Assembly: GCA_029260555.1 (NCBI GenBank) | Contig: JAJDCZ010000010.1 | Span: 1 to 64,000 of the forward strand | Direction: 5' to 3' | DNA: 64,000 nucleotides | DNA from: Phycisphaerales bacterium | GTDB taxonomy: Bacteria > Planctomycetota > Phycisphaerae > Phycisphaerales > UBA1924 | Shown here: positions 27,769 through 40,700 of the stretch, piece by piece | Layout: each line of letters starts with the position of its first letter | Numbering within the stretch: position 1 is the stretch's first letter | Notes under the pieces: generated by a model | Database searches by the model: none | What the model saw: only the letters and a program-made list of their open reading frames with translations | Told to the model about the DNA's origin: nothing | Translations under genes and position numbers: made by a program

Positions 27769-28727
27769 AAAATCGCAAGATCATCATGGTCTCGGTGTGT
27801 GTTGTCATCGCCTGCATCTTCACTCTGTTGATTTATCAACGGGTGTATGTCACACCAAGCAGTGAACTTCGCCAACAGATCTCGTCGCTCAGCAATGCCA
27901 TCGACGCAACCAGCAAAAGACTCAAAGATCAATGGCGTGTTGAGAAGCAACTCAAAACCTTTGCCGACACAACACTCGGCACCAGAGAAGATCAGGTTCG
28001 TGCTCGTCTGCGATCCCTGCTCGCACAACTCGCCAAACGCTGTGAGCTGACTCAAGTAGTAGTCAATGATTCAAGCCCCGTGCTCTTGACAAATCCTGCT
28101 GCAAAGCTCCGTGTGAGCGAGTTTGATCGCAAAGCAAGATCCAGACCCGATGCTGTCATCGTCAAAGGCGACCTCTCTGCTGTCGGCTCATACGAACAGG
28201 TCAACCATGCCCTTGCGCTGCTCCAGGCTCAGCCCTGGATCCACTCATTCAACTCATATCAGATCAAGCCAGAAAGTACAAAGGACCGAATCCTGTTCGA
28301 ACTTCATGCACAGGTGAGTACCATTTATTTGCCCGATTTCATGCCTGTCGAGCAAGCTCATCTCGCCGAGCTCGACAGCGACAAAGCATGGCTCGCGCTC
28401 GCTGCGACAAACTTATTCACAAAGCCCAAAGTTGTTCCGCCCGTCCAGGTGGCTCAAAATCCACCGCCACCGCCGACTCCTGCACCCATCCCATACCACG
28501 ATTGGCGCGTGACAGGTATCGCAAATGGAAGGGCAGGCGTGCGGATTGTTCTTGTCAAACTTAGTACTGGTAAGGGTTTATCAGTTTCGCCAGGTGATCT
28601 TGTTGCAGAAGTCAAAGCAACTCTGGTTTCAGGCTCAGGTGAATCGGCCATCTTTGAAATCGAAGGAAAAGACTGGATTGTGAACATGGGCCAGACGCTC
28701 GCACAGCGCAGGCCATTAAAAGGGTAG
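27765..28727 (+). CDS. GspM/PilO-like protein with a C-terminal GspC/PilP-like domain
   Basis: A 320-residue inner-membrane protein. A short cytoplasmic start, one membrane helix (about 6-25) and a coiled coil follow the GspM/PilO layout, with a ferredoxin-like domain to about 220. A proline-rich linker (about 233-243) then leads to a domain at about 247-316 (DWRVTGIANGRAGVRIVLVK, VSPGDLVAEV, EGKDWIV). I read this as the HR/PilP fold that binds the secretin N0 domain. No separate gspC is present in the locus, so this fusion may supply GspC function. It overlaps the GspL-like gene by 4 nt and precedes the secretin by 62 bp. Confidence 0.78.
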   Translation: MKNRKIIMVSVCVVIACIFTLLIYQRVYVTPSSELRQQISSLSNAIDATSKRLKDQWRVEKQLKTFADTTLGTREDQVRARLRSLLAQLAKRCELTQVVVNDSSPVLLTNPAAKLRVSEFDRKARSRPDAVIVKGDLSAVGSYEQVNHALALLQAQPWIHSFNSYQIKPESTKDRILFELHAQVSTIYLPDFMPVEQAHLAELDSDKAWLALAATNLFTKPKVVPPVQVAQNPPPPPTPAPIPYHDWRVTGIANGRAGVRIVLVKLSTGKGLSVSPGDLVAEVKATLVSGSGESAIFEIEGKDWIVNMGQTLAQRRPLKG

Positions 28728-28753
28728 ACTGTCCTGCATCAAGGACTGAACTG

Positions 28754-28771
28754 AGCCCGTGGAGACGGGCT
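28754..28771. promoter_or_regulatory. Hairpin in the leader of the giant secretin gene
   Basis: AGCCCGT-GGAG-ACGGGCT, a perfect 7-bp stem with a four-base loop, lies between the GspM-like stop (28727) and the secretin start (28790). There is no T run. It may adjust translation or readthrough into the 13.7-kb gene. Confidence 0.55.
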
Positions 28772-28789
28772 TACGCCACGGAGAATGCC

Positions 28790-31700
28790 ATGCACCGGCG
28801 GAAAATTGCTGTATTTGTCTCGACCCTCGCGATCGTGTGGAGCACATCGCAGGGGCTCGCCCAGAACGATCAACTCGCATCGAGCGGCACACAAAACGCT
28901 CAGCCTGACGAACAGACCGTTCAACCTCGCATCTCATTTAACTTCAAAGATGCGCCGCTTGATCAGGTTCTTGATTTCTTCTCAAGAGAAACAGGTCTCT
29001 CCATCATCTTCCAGACACCTGCTCCCAAAGGCGTGATGACCTTCATCAGCCCCAGAGACTACGACCTGGCTGAAGCCATCACGATCCTCAACCTAAACCT
29101 TCAGCTGCAAAACGCCAGGCTCACCAAAGAAGATACATATCTTTACCTTCGGACCATCGATGAAGCCGCCCGTCAACCCGAAGCTTCATCGCAAGGCTTC
29201 ACCCCCGACAGCTTCGTCACACTCTATCTGCCTCTGGACAATGCCAATGCCAAAGATGTTGCTGAGCAGATCAAGCCGCTCATCTCAAAGTATGGCAAGG
29301 TTCTCTCCCTCCCTGCACAAAACTTGCTCATTCTCGTAGAGACCGCTACTCAAAGTCAGCGCCTCAGACAAATCATCTCTGCGATTGATGCTGTCAGACC
29401 TGCTGATGCAGGCACTCAGATATTCCCCATCACCAATGCCAAAGCATCTGACCTCGTCACAACGCTTCGCCTGCTCGTTCCCGAGCGCGAAAAAACCACC
29501 ATCATCGACAAACAAGGCAAGCCTCAGGTTATCGATGACATGACCAAGCCGCCTCTGATTCTTCAGCCTGATGCACGATCCAACAGCATCATCGCTGTCG
29601 GTTCACCTGCAAAGCTCAGCCAAGTCCAACAACTCGTCACCATCATGGATTCTCCCGAGGGGGTGTTGACTGGTCGCAAACTCATCACCTTTACTCTCAC
29701 CCACGCAAGCACCAGTGATATACAGCGCCAACTCACAAGCCTCTTTTCAGGTCTTGAACCAAGAGCCCAGCCCCGCATCCTGCCTCTGGCAGATGTTTCA
29801 AAAATCGCTATTCTCGGCACTCCCGATCAGATCATTCAAGCCTCATCTTTGATCTCTGAGATCGACCCTCCTTCTGGAGATCCAGCCGATTCTGCAAACA
29901 CCCATCGGCAGACGGTTCGCCTGCCATTGAAGTACATCAAGCCTCAAAGCATTCAGCCTCTGGTCAGTCGTCTGCTGACACCTCGTCAGAACCAGGTGCT
30001 TCGCTACGCAACCTCGCCAGATCAGCAAAGCATCATCGTCACAGGCCCCTCTGCAGATGTCGATTCGTTCACAAAGCTCGTTTCGAGTCTTGACAACGAA
30101 CCTCAACAGGACCGTGAGATCCGTCTGGTTCATGTTGCTTCTCAAGATCCCCAGGCTGCCCTCAATCGCGCACTGGAACTCTACGAACTGGTCCGCGAGC
30201 AGGATACTTCTCCACTGTCTACCAGCCTTGATGCTTCTTCTTCCACCCTCACCCTCGTCGCAACCCGAGAAGTGCTCGATCGTTTCACAACCATCCTTCG
30301 ATCTGTTCAAGATACACAAACTGTTCAGCGTGAAACCCGCACTTACGAAATCAAAAGTTCCAAGCCAAGCAAGGTCGCATCCAAAATCACCCGGCTCGCT
30401 CGCTCGCTTCTGAAGCCAGACGATGGCTCACCCTACGCTGAGCCTCGCATCGAACCGCTAGACGAGCTTGATCAACTCATCGTCCACGCAACCCCAAGCC
30501 AGTTCAGCGTCATTGAAGAACTCATCACCAAACTCGATGAGCCCGAGCCTGGCACCGACCAATTCCGCATCGTGCCTGTCACAACTGGCAATCCACAGGA
30601 ACTGGCAAACCGCACACTCGAACTCTACAACCAGCAAATCCAAGGCCTTGACGAAACCATCGCAGGCCCCATCGCCGTTCAAGTCGACCAGGCAAGTGGC
30701 AGCCTTCTTCTCAAAGGCTCAGCCGGAGGCATCTCCCGCTACACCGCTCTGCTCAACCAGATGCAGCAGCTCGTCCCGCCTACCCGCAACACCCAGCTCA
30801 CCGAAATCCGCTTTGCTAAAGCGCAGGATGTCGCCACATCTCTCAAGGAACTTTTAGCTGGTGCTGATTCAATCGAACCCAGTAGAAAAGCACCCGAGCC
30901 CACTATTCAGGTCATCGATCGCCTCAACTCGCTTCTGGTCACTGCTGAACCCGCTCAGCACAAGATCATTTCAGATTTTATTCGGAGGCTGGATCAGCTA
31001 GAACCCACAGACCTGCCGCCGTTGAAACTCTTGCAGGTACGCACTGCAGATGCCGTCGCAATCGCATCGATGCTTTCTGCACAGTATGGTAAACGCGCTC
31101 AGACTGATCGCGTCTCAAGACCCGTCGATGTGCGCGCTGATACTGCAACCAACACACTCATAGTCTCTGCCCACGCAGAGCTCTTCGATGAAATCAAAGC
31201 CTTCGTCGAAGAGATCAACCGTGATCAAGACGAGGGTCCCACTCGCGAGACGGTTCTGTTCCCACTCAAGGTTGCCAAAGCTGTCGATGTCGCAAAAGCC
31301 ATGAGCACACTCTATCCCCAGCCTCCCATGCCCCGTGACCGCCGAGGCAACCCGATGCCCTGGCTTCAAAAACCCCGCGAAGTCACCGTCTCAGCAGACC
31401 CCAGCTCAAACTCGCTGATCATCGATGCCCCCTCAGAGCGGATTGTCTCGATCAAAGCACTCGCCGAAAAGCTGGATCGTGTCGAGCTCCCTCCCGTTGC
31501 TGATATTCGCACCTACCACATCGTCGGTGCTGAGATCAACTCTGTTTCCCGCACACTGACCGCTCTTGCCAGGCAAGGCATGCTCTCTGGCCCGGTTCAG
31601 CCCGGCAAACAGCCCGTCAAGGTGCTTGTCGAAGCCGAGCCTTTGAGTTCAACGCTGATCGTCGCGGGCGATGATGTCACCTTCAGCCGTGTCGAAAAAA

Positions 31701-34700
31701 TGCTCGAAGATCTCATCGCTGTGCCTGTAGAGCGCCAACTTCGCATCGTCCCCATTGCCAATGCTGACGCAGCTACAGTCAAAGATCGCGCACTATTAAT
31801 TTACAACACGCAGATTGAGTCCATCCCTGATGCCTCCCCTGTGAATGTGACAATCAATGATTCGACCAACTCGCTTGAAGTCGTCGCAGATTCCCAGGCG
31901 ATGTCCCGTTTCATGCGTGTGCTCGATGAACTGCAAAGACAGACAGGCCCCGCCCGTGATCTGCGCATGATCGAGCTTCGTTACGCCAAAGCTGATCAAG
32001 TCATTTCATTCTTGCAGGACATGGTCTCGACCACCCAGTCTCTCACGCTTCGTAACGGCCCCGAACCCGTCTTTGAAGCCATCGAAGCAACAAACTCGCT
32101 CATGATCGCTGCCCAGCCCGATCAGTTTGTCATCATCGAACAACTGGTGCGGAGTCTTGACAATCAGCAATCCGCCGATCGACCTCCCCTGAGAATTCTC
32201 AGACTCCGAACCACCGATGCTGCCAACCTCGCCAGCATCCTCCAAAAATCGTACCAGGCTCGCTCCGTAGAGCAGCGTGCCAAACTCCCCGTCGATGTTC
32301 AGGCAGACATCGCGACCAACACACTGGTCATCTCCGCTCATCCTGATGTGTTTCCCGAGATCGAGTCCATTGTCAATCAACTCAACGAAACACAGTCGCT
32401 CGATGACAATGATCGAGAGATCCGCATCTTCCCCCTCAAGTTTGCCCGGGCTGAGGAACTCGCCAAAACCATCGACGAGATGTTCCCCGAGCCTCCCATG
32501 CCCTTTGAAAGAGACCGTCGGGGCAACTCGCGCCCCAGACCTGATCTCAGGCAACCCAAGGAAGTCTTTGTTCGCGCAGATCCAGGCACCAACTCGCTCA
32601 TCGTTGACGCACCCTCCAAAAGATTGGCGGGCTTTGAGCAGATCGTTTCGTCACTCGACAAGCAAAACCCAGCAGAAAATGTTGAACTACGCACCTACCG
32701 CGTTCTTCAGGCCGATCTCAACGCTGTCGCAAAAACTCTCAAAGATCTATCCTCCCGCGGCGCCCTTGGTGGTCCCAGCGGCTCTCCCATCTCCATCAAC
32801 ATAGAACCCAAGACCAGGCTTCTCATCGTCAGTGGTCCCGGTGAAATATTCAATGCCGTCGAGCGCGTGCTCAGCGAGCTTGAAACCGCTCAAGACCGCC
32901 CCAGCACCACGATGTCCATTTATCACCTCAAGCACGCGCGGGCTGAGCGTCTTCAACCCCTGCTTGAACAACTGCTCATCACCCGTGCCCGCGATACCAT
33001 CGCTGAAGATGGCGCTGTCATAGTCAACTACGAATCTCTCATTGATGTCGCAGCTGATGTCGCTTCCAACACACTCATCATCTCCGCCCCAGTTGAACTT
33101 CAACAACTTGCTGAGCAGCTCGTCAAATCACTGGACACTGAAAACGCAGCCATCGGGAAAGCCATCATCCGCGTGCTCCCTCTCAGCTACGCTGAGGCTT
33201 CACAAGTTGCCTCAGCACTCAACTCAGTCCTTCCTCGGATCGAGTTGCCCACGGGTGGCAAGGTCACCGTGTTGGCAGCTGCTGGTTCCAATGCCCTCAT
33301 GCTCACAGGTGCTGAAAAAGATCTCAAAATCGTTCAGTCCATCATCGAGCCTCTGGATGCCAAGCCGATCGATGGCGACACCCCGGGCGTTGAAACCTTT
33401 GCCCTTGAAAATGCCGATGCCAGTACCATCGCCAAAACCGTAGAACGCCTGCTCATCGACCAACAGCAAGAAGACCCAAGACTCCTGGCCTTGCGCCTCC
33501 GCTATTCCCGAGGTCGTGGTGATCTCTTCAAAAAACCACGCATCCGCGTTGAAGCTGATTCTCGAACCAACTCCCTGATTGTCTCAGGCCCAAGCGCAAC
33601 CGTCGCGCTTGCTAAAACCGTCATCCAGAGGCTCGATCAACCTGCTACGCAGACCGAGCGTATTGTCATGACCTTCACGCCCAAGCGAGCCGACCCACGC
33701 AATCTCGCTCAATCCGTTCAGCGTGTTGCCAACTCCACCATGCCCAAAGGCCGCGTGCCTCTGGAACTGGTCGCCGAACCCCGTTCCGCCAGCGTCGTCG
33801 TCATAGGCACCCAGGATCAGGTCACTCAGGCAGTCAGGCTTCTGGGCGAGTTTGATGACCGCACACCCGCGCTCCCTCGTGTCGAGGTCCGCGTCTTTGA
33901 TATCACCAACATTGATGCCGCAGCGGTTTCTTCAACGCTCTCACCGCTGCTCAACGATCGCAGCCGATGGCCCGAAGCCCTCGTCTACGCAGAACGATCG
34001 GGCTTGGTCATCCCTTCACCTCGCATCAATGTCGATGCTCAGGCCAATCGCATCATCATCAGCGCTGCCCCCCAACTCCTCTCACTCGCTCATGAACTGG
34101 TGAGTGCTCTGGATCAGCCTCAAGCAACAGGCGTGGTCGAGCTTCGCGTGTTCGCACTGCGTGAAGGGGATGCCAACTCTGTCGCAACCGCTTTGCGAAC
34201 CGCATTGACCCAAACCATTAAGCCCGGCGACCCCACCCCCGTCGTCACCCCCGAACCCATCAGCAACACCATCGTCGTCACCGCAAACGCAGATCAGCTC
34301 GAACAAGCTCAGTTGCTTGTCTCAAAGATGGATCTCACCATCGAACCTGATGGCGTGGGTGTCAAAACCATCTATCTTCAACATGCCCAGGCTCTCGCCC
34401 TGGCTCCACTAGTCCAGCGCGTGCTCACTAAAGCCGACCCCATGGAAGGCCTGCCAGACTGGGCCAAAGCCAGCCTGCTCGCGCGCATGGCTTCACGAGG
34501 TGTCGTCAAATCTGATCAACCCGTCCGCGTCGTCGCTGAACCCCGCCTTAACGCTCTTATCGTGGGTGGTCCCGTCCCCATCCTTTCGCTTGCTGAACAA
34601 ATCATCGCCGAACTCGATCGCACAGCCAGCCAGAAACAATTAGTCAGATCCATCAAAGTCATTTCGCTGCTCAGTGCTGATGCTGCCGAGTTGGCTAAAA

Positions 34701-37700
34701 ACATTCAGGCTGTCTTTGAAGATGAAGAGACCGGGCAGCTTACACCACGCATTCGTGTTGATGTTGCCAGCAACTCGCTCATCGTGCGAGCTTCACCTGA
34801 GCAGATGCTCACCATCGATCAGCTTGCAAAAAAAATCGACGCTGCGGCTCTTACAGGCTCGCGTCAACTCCGCATGATCCCCGTCGATCGATCCCGTGTT
34901 GATGCCAATCTCATGGCACAAACCCTCAAAAGCCTCATGGAAAAACGATCCGGCATCAAAGTTCAGATCATCACCACCGATCAACTGCTCAGTGGTCCCG
35001 ATGCGCAATCTCCAGAGCCCGCATCTGATCCCAAAGCAGAACCCCTGGGTTATATCTCACCCAGAGAACAGCTCTACGAAACGCTCATGACGCTGCGCAT
35101 CATTGCAGTCAGCAATCAACCTGCATCCCTCAGCACCGAACCCGAAGATACAACCTCAGAACCTGCGCAAACCATCCGCATTGCTGTCGATCCCGCGACC
35201 AACTCGCTGATCGTCATCGGCTCAGATCGACTCGCCAGCCAGATTCAGGATATGGTCCGTGCCCTTGAAAAGGAAATGCCTCGTCAGCCCACCTCGGTTC
35301 ACATCGTCTCGCTACCTCAGGCTGCAGATGCTCGTTTGCTCAAAAACCTTATCGACCAAACCGTTCGCCAGATCGGCAGGGTCACCGTCGACAACCCTAC
35401 AGGTTTTACAGGGCGCGTTGCGGTCATGCCCGATCCCACTGGTGCTGCCCTCGTCGTCTGGGCCAACGAAACAGACTTTTCGCCCCTCAAAGACCTGATC
35501 GCATCCCTCTCCAGACTTGATTCAACTAATCAACTCACCATCAAGGTGTATCCGCTTGTCAATGTCCGGGCTGATCGGGCTGTTGCAGCCATTAATGATC
35601 TGGTCAACCCAAGACCAAGAGGCCGCCTTGCCCGCCAGGTCCGCAGCTCAATGATGACGCTCGACATCCAAGGCTCAGAGGTCCAGGCACGCATCGACCC
35701 CGGCACCGTCCGTGTCACCACCGATCCCAGCGGCTCATCAATCATCGTCGCCGCTCCCCATGAATCCATCTCACTCATCGATCGTTTCATCAGCGTCATC
35801 GACCAGAGCCCCGTCGCTGACCGCCTTGCTATCCGAAGATATGTTCTGAAAAACGCCGATGCACCAGTACTTTCCAGAACCCTCCAGACACTCATGGACT
35901 CACAAAGGCAAGGCCCCGGTGCCCGCGACATGCCTCGTGCCCGTTTCGTTGCTGACTCTCGAACCAACGCTCTGCTTGTCACTGCCAGTCAACAGCAACA
36001 CGAAGAAGTTCAAAGGCTCCTGCAAACCGCTGACGCTGAAACTCCCGACGATGGCATGGAACTGGCCATCATCGCACTCCAGAATGCCGACGCAACCACC
36101 GTCAAACGCGTCGTAGAACAAGCCATCATCGGCAACGACCCCGCGAAAAAAGACCGCGTGCAGATTTCTGCAGAAAAAAACTCGAACCTGTTCGTAGTTC
36201 GTGCCAAACCTGAAGTGCTCACACAAATACGCGACATCGTAGAGCGAGTTGATTCCACTCAGGTCGCTGGTCCCCCCGTTCGCACAATCAAACTCGAACG
36301 CGCCGATGCCGGGGCTGTTGCATCCTCCCTGCAACGGTTCTTTGCCGATCGAACCCGCAACGCCTCGCGTTCTGGTCGCCGTTCTGTAAGCGCGATTACA
36401 ATCACGGGTGACCGTCGAACTGGCACACTCGTCGTCTCAGCTTCTGATGAAGACTTCGACCAGATCAAATCCCTGGCAGCCTCTTTCGATGCACCCGAAT
36501 CATCTCGTGAAATGCAGTTCCGTATCGTGCCTCTGAAACAGGCCCGTGTCTCTGATATTGCAGATACTCTCCAGAACATCACCTATGAACTTCAGTATGA
36601 GCGCATGTACAGCTCTCGCAGAGGCCGGCAATCTCAACAATCATCCGAAGACCGATTCTTTATCGAAACCAATGAACGAACCAACACTGTGCTGGTGATG
36701 GGCGAAGGTCCAATCCTTGACACTGTACTCTCTATCATCGAAAAACTTGATCAGCCACCCTCAGATCAGACCATCAAAATCGTCAAGGCAATTCCCGTAG
36801 AAAATGCTGATCTTGATGCATTGAGCCGGATTATTCAGTCCTCATTCTCCACCCCGGGCTGGCGTTTTTGGCGAGGCCCCGATCCCGATGGTATCCAGGT
36901 CCAGATCGATCGCCGTAGGCGGCTGCTCATCCTTGTTGGCAAACAGCCCATAGTTGAACAGGCCCTGGGCTACATCGCCCAGCTGGACGAAGCCTCCGGC
37001 AAACCCAATCAAACCATCCAGTCCATCGCCCTGCAATACGCTCAGGCAGACCGGGCGGCTCGCAGCCTCACCCAGTTCTTCCGCGCCCGTGCTCGCGCTC
37101 AAGGGCTTCGAGGCGATGAAGTAACCATCATCGGCTCCCGCGATGGCAATGTTCTGATCGTCTCCGCGGATGAAGAGTCACTGACCATGGTCAATGAACT
37201 TGTTGAGCAAATTGATCATCCAGATATTGGCGATGACCGCTCCTTTGCTGTCTACGAACTGGCCAACGCCGATGCGCGTGAAACCGCCCAGGCTCTTCGT
37301 GCCATGTTCCCCCGTTCCCAAAGACCCGAAGACCGCATCCTCATTACACCCCGGCCCACCACCAACTCGCTGATCGTTTCTTCGCCAGCAGACAAGCTCG
37401 ATCGCGTCAAGGAACTCGTCGATCAACTCGATGCCCCGCCGAACACTGACAATGTTCAGATGGCGACCATCGCCCTGGAATCAGCTCGTGCAAATGAAGT
37501 CGCTAAAGCGCTCAAGTCCGCTTTGCCAGCTTCAATTAAGGTCACCATCACACCTCTGGCCAGATCCAACGCCTTGTGGGTTACAGGCTCAGCAGAGTCC
37601 ATCGATCTTGTCCGCCAGCGCGTCGCTGATCTGGATATCAAACCCACACAACCCATGATCTCGTTCAGGCGAATCAAGCTTGATCACGCAATCGCATCGG

Positions 37701-40700
37701 AACTTTCTTACACGCTCAACCGCCTGAGTCGCCAATGGCCAAGACAACCGGGTGACCCCGCACCCAGCATCGACTACAACGATTCGGACAACACCCTTGC
37801 CATCTCCGCAACACCCGCTGAGATGGATCAAATCGAAAAGATGATCGAACAACTCGACATCCAATCAGAGTCGCCCATGGTCACCGAGTTCGTCAAACTC
37901 AAGTTCGCGGATTCTGAACAAATCGTAAAGGCCCTCAAGGTTTTCTATGGCCCATACGCCTTCGCCGCTCAGACCCCCGGTGCTACTCGGGTCGCCATGG
38001 TCGCTGATCCGTCCTCAAACTCGTTGATCATCAGCGCCCCCCAGGAAGAATGGGACGGCATCCGCGAACAACTCGCTGCCCTTGATACCGAAGAATACGA
38101 TGTCTCTCGCCAACTCAAAATCCTGCCTCTCAAATACGCCGATGCCCAGAGTCTCGCTCGCGCGCTCAACGATGGCTTCCGTGCTCCGCTTCAGGATCAA
38201 ATCAAACGCGACCAACTCGAACGCCAGAACACCAAAAGTAACCGTCCAAAGGACAATGGCTCAAATGCCTTGCCCGTTCTGGTTCCCAACGAAGGCGCTC
38301 CGGCAGTCTCAGCCGAGATCCAGACCAACTCGCTGCTCGTGTTTGCAAGTCGGACAGACTTCCTCCGCATTCAGGAGATCGTCACTCAGCTTGATCAGCC
38401 AGAGTTCACAAATCTGCCCACCCCGCATGTCATTCCGCTTGATTCCGGTCGTGCATCAACCATCGCTGCTGCTGTACGCGAGATGTTCCGCACTCAAAGC
38501 ACAGGTCGAAACCAGGGCGTGCGATCCGTCATTGTCTTTGGAGACGACGCTTCCAACTCGCTCATTATCCGCGCGGGTGAAAACGACTTTGCCCTCATCC
38601 AGGAACTCGTCGCATCAATACAACAGCAGGAAGATCGCTCACGGGCAGATGTCCGTGTCCTCCCCCTGATCAACATACCTGCTGCGCGAATCGCCCCCAC
38701 GCTGCTCAAGGCTTTTTCTCCAACAGCCTCTCAGCAAGGTCAGACCATCGCCATCCAGATCGACCGCGACTCCAACTCGCTTCTCATCACTTCCAGCAAA
38801 CAACTTTTCGATCAAATCAAAGCCGTCGCCCAAACACTTGATGACCAAAACGATCAAGATGAACAAGATCCCGATGATCAAAGCATCATCCCCACGCCCG
38901 GCATCGGCCAAAGCGTTCACATCACCGAACTCGTGAATAACGCACCACAAGCCATGAAAAGTCTGCTCGAATCGCTAGGCGTCACCAGAGCCCAGCCCGC
39001 AGATCGCCCCGGCATCGTCGCTGAACCCGTTATCATCGTCGCTTTAACCAATCAGCGTGCCATCGCCATTGTTGCAAGCCACGCTGATGGAAAGCGTTTG
39101 CTCTCTCTCATAAAAACCCTCGACACCCAGCCCATCAACACCGAGCAATCGCTCAGCCTCGTCCCTCTCCAGATCGCTTCTGCTGATGGTGTCGTTGCCA
39201 CCCTTCGCAAAATGCTTCAACCCGCTCAAGATGCTTCTGGATCACCCGCTGCACAGGCTCTTGCTGAGCAGGTCCGCCGGCTTCAACTGACACTCCAAGG
39301 CATCGCCTCTGATCCCGTCGAACTCGACCTCACCGCACCCATCCGTCTCATTCCCGATACGCAAATCAACGCGGTGATCGTCGGTTCAACACCTGCCAAT
39401 GTTGCTGCCATCAGTGAGATCATTCGCACGCTGGACACCATGCCCATAGGTCAGGCTGTCGTTGTCAGGTTCTTTCCCCTTGACAATGCTTCCAGCACGC
39501 GCATCAAACGCATCCTCGATGATCTCTTTGCCAAAGGCAAGGTTCTGGGCAAGCTTCCCGGGATCAAACGCCAGGCACTTCCAAGCTCAGCCACAGGTCA
39601 GGCTCTTGCGGGCGAAATCGCCATCTCCGTAGATGATCGTACCAATACGCTCATCGCTGCAGGCACAGAAGAAGCAGTGACACTCGTTGAAATCCTTGTC
39701 AATCAACTGGACAACAACGAAACCACATCATGGGTTCAACCCAATCTGATTCAACTTAAACATGCCGATGCCTCCCGTCTTGCTGACAAACTCAACGAAG
39801 TTCTTGTCAAGGGGATTGCATCTTCCAGCGATTCACTCGGGCTGCAACGCCAGATCGCCAGACTTCGCGTGCTCCCAGATGGTAATCAGGGTGATCCCAT
39901 TCAGACCGATCTGTTCACTCCTCTCACTGGCCTTATCATCTCTGCTGAACCTCAACTTAACGCATTAATCGTTGTTGGTTCCCAAGCCAATACCTCAGCT
40001 GTCATTGCACTAGCCAAGATGCTCGATGTTCCCCAGGCTTCTGCAAGCAACACCGTTCGCGTCTTTCCTCTTGAACATGCTGCAGCTGATCGTATCCTCA
40101 GCATCATTCAAGGCGTGTTCGATCAACGCGAAAAATCCATCGACACCAGACCCGAAGATCGTCTCATGGCAGTGGCAGATTCTCGAACCAACGCCCTCAT
40201 CGTCTCCACCAGCCCGCGAAGCTTCAGCATCCTGGAAAGCCTGCTCAAAACGCTCGATGGCCCGGATGCAAGCTTCACCGTCAACCTTCATATCATCCCC
40301 ATCATCGGCGCCGATGCTCGCCAGATCGCCCCGCTGGTCCAAAGGCTCATGAAAGAAAGACTCGCAGGTCAAAAACAAAGCGGCCGCGTCCGTTCTCCCA
40401 ACGATACTTTCACCGTCGCTGCTGAACCCACCACCAACTCGCTCATCATCGCTGCCAGCAATGAAAACTTCCAGATGATTCGTGATCTTCTCGATACCCT
40501 CATGGGCGATGCACAAACCCTCTCCTCTGCTGAGCGCGTCGAGCTTATCCCCGTCTCGTCAGGAACCGCTGACGACATCGCGTCATGGATCAACGAAATC
40601 TATGCTCAAAAAGAAAACATCCGCAGAGGTCCTAAGGCCGTCACAGTGTTGTCCAACAACAGGCTCAACACGCTCATCGTCAGTGGTACAGATGCCGACA

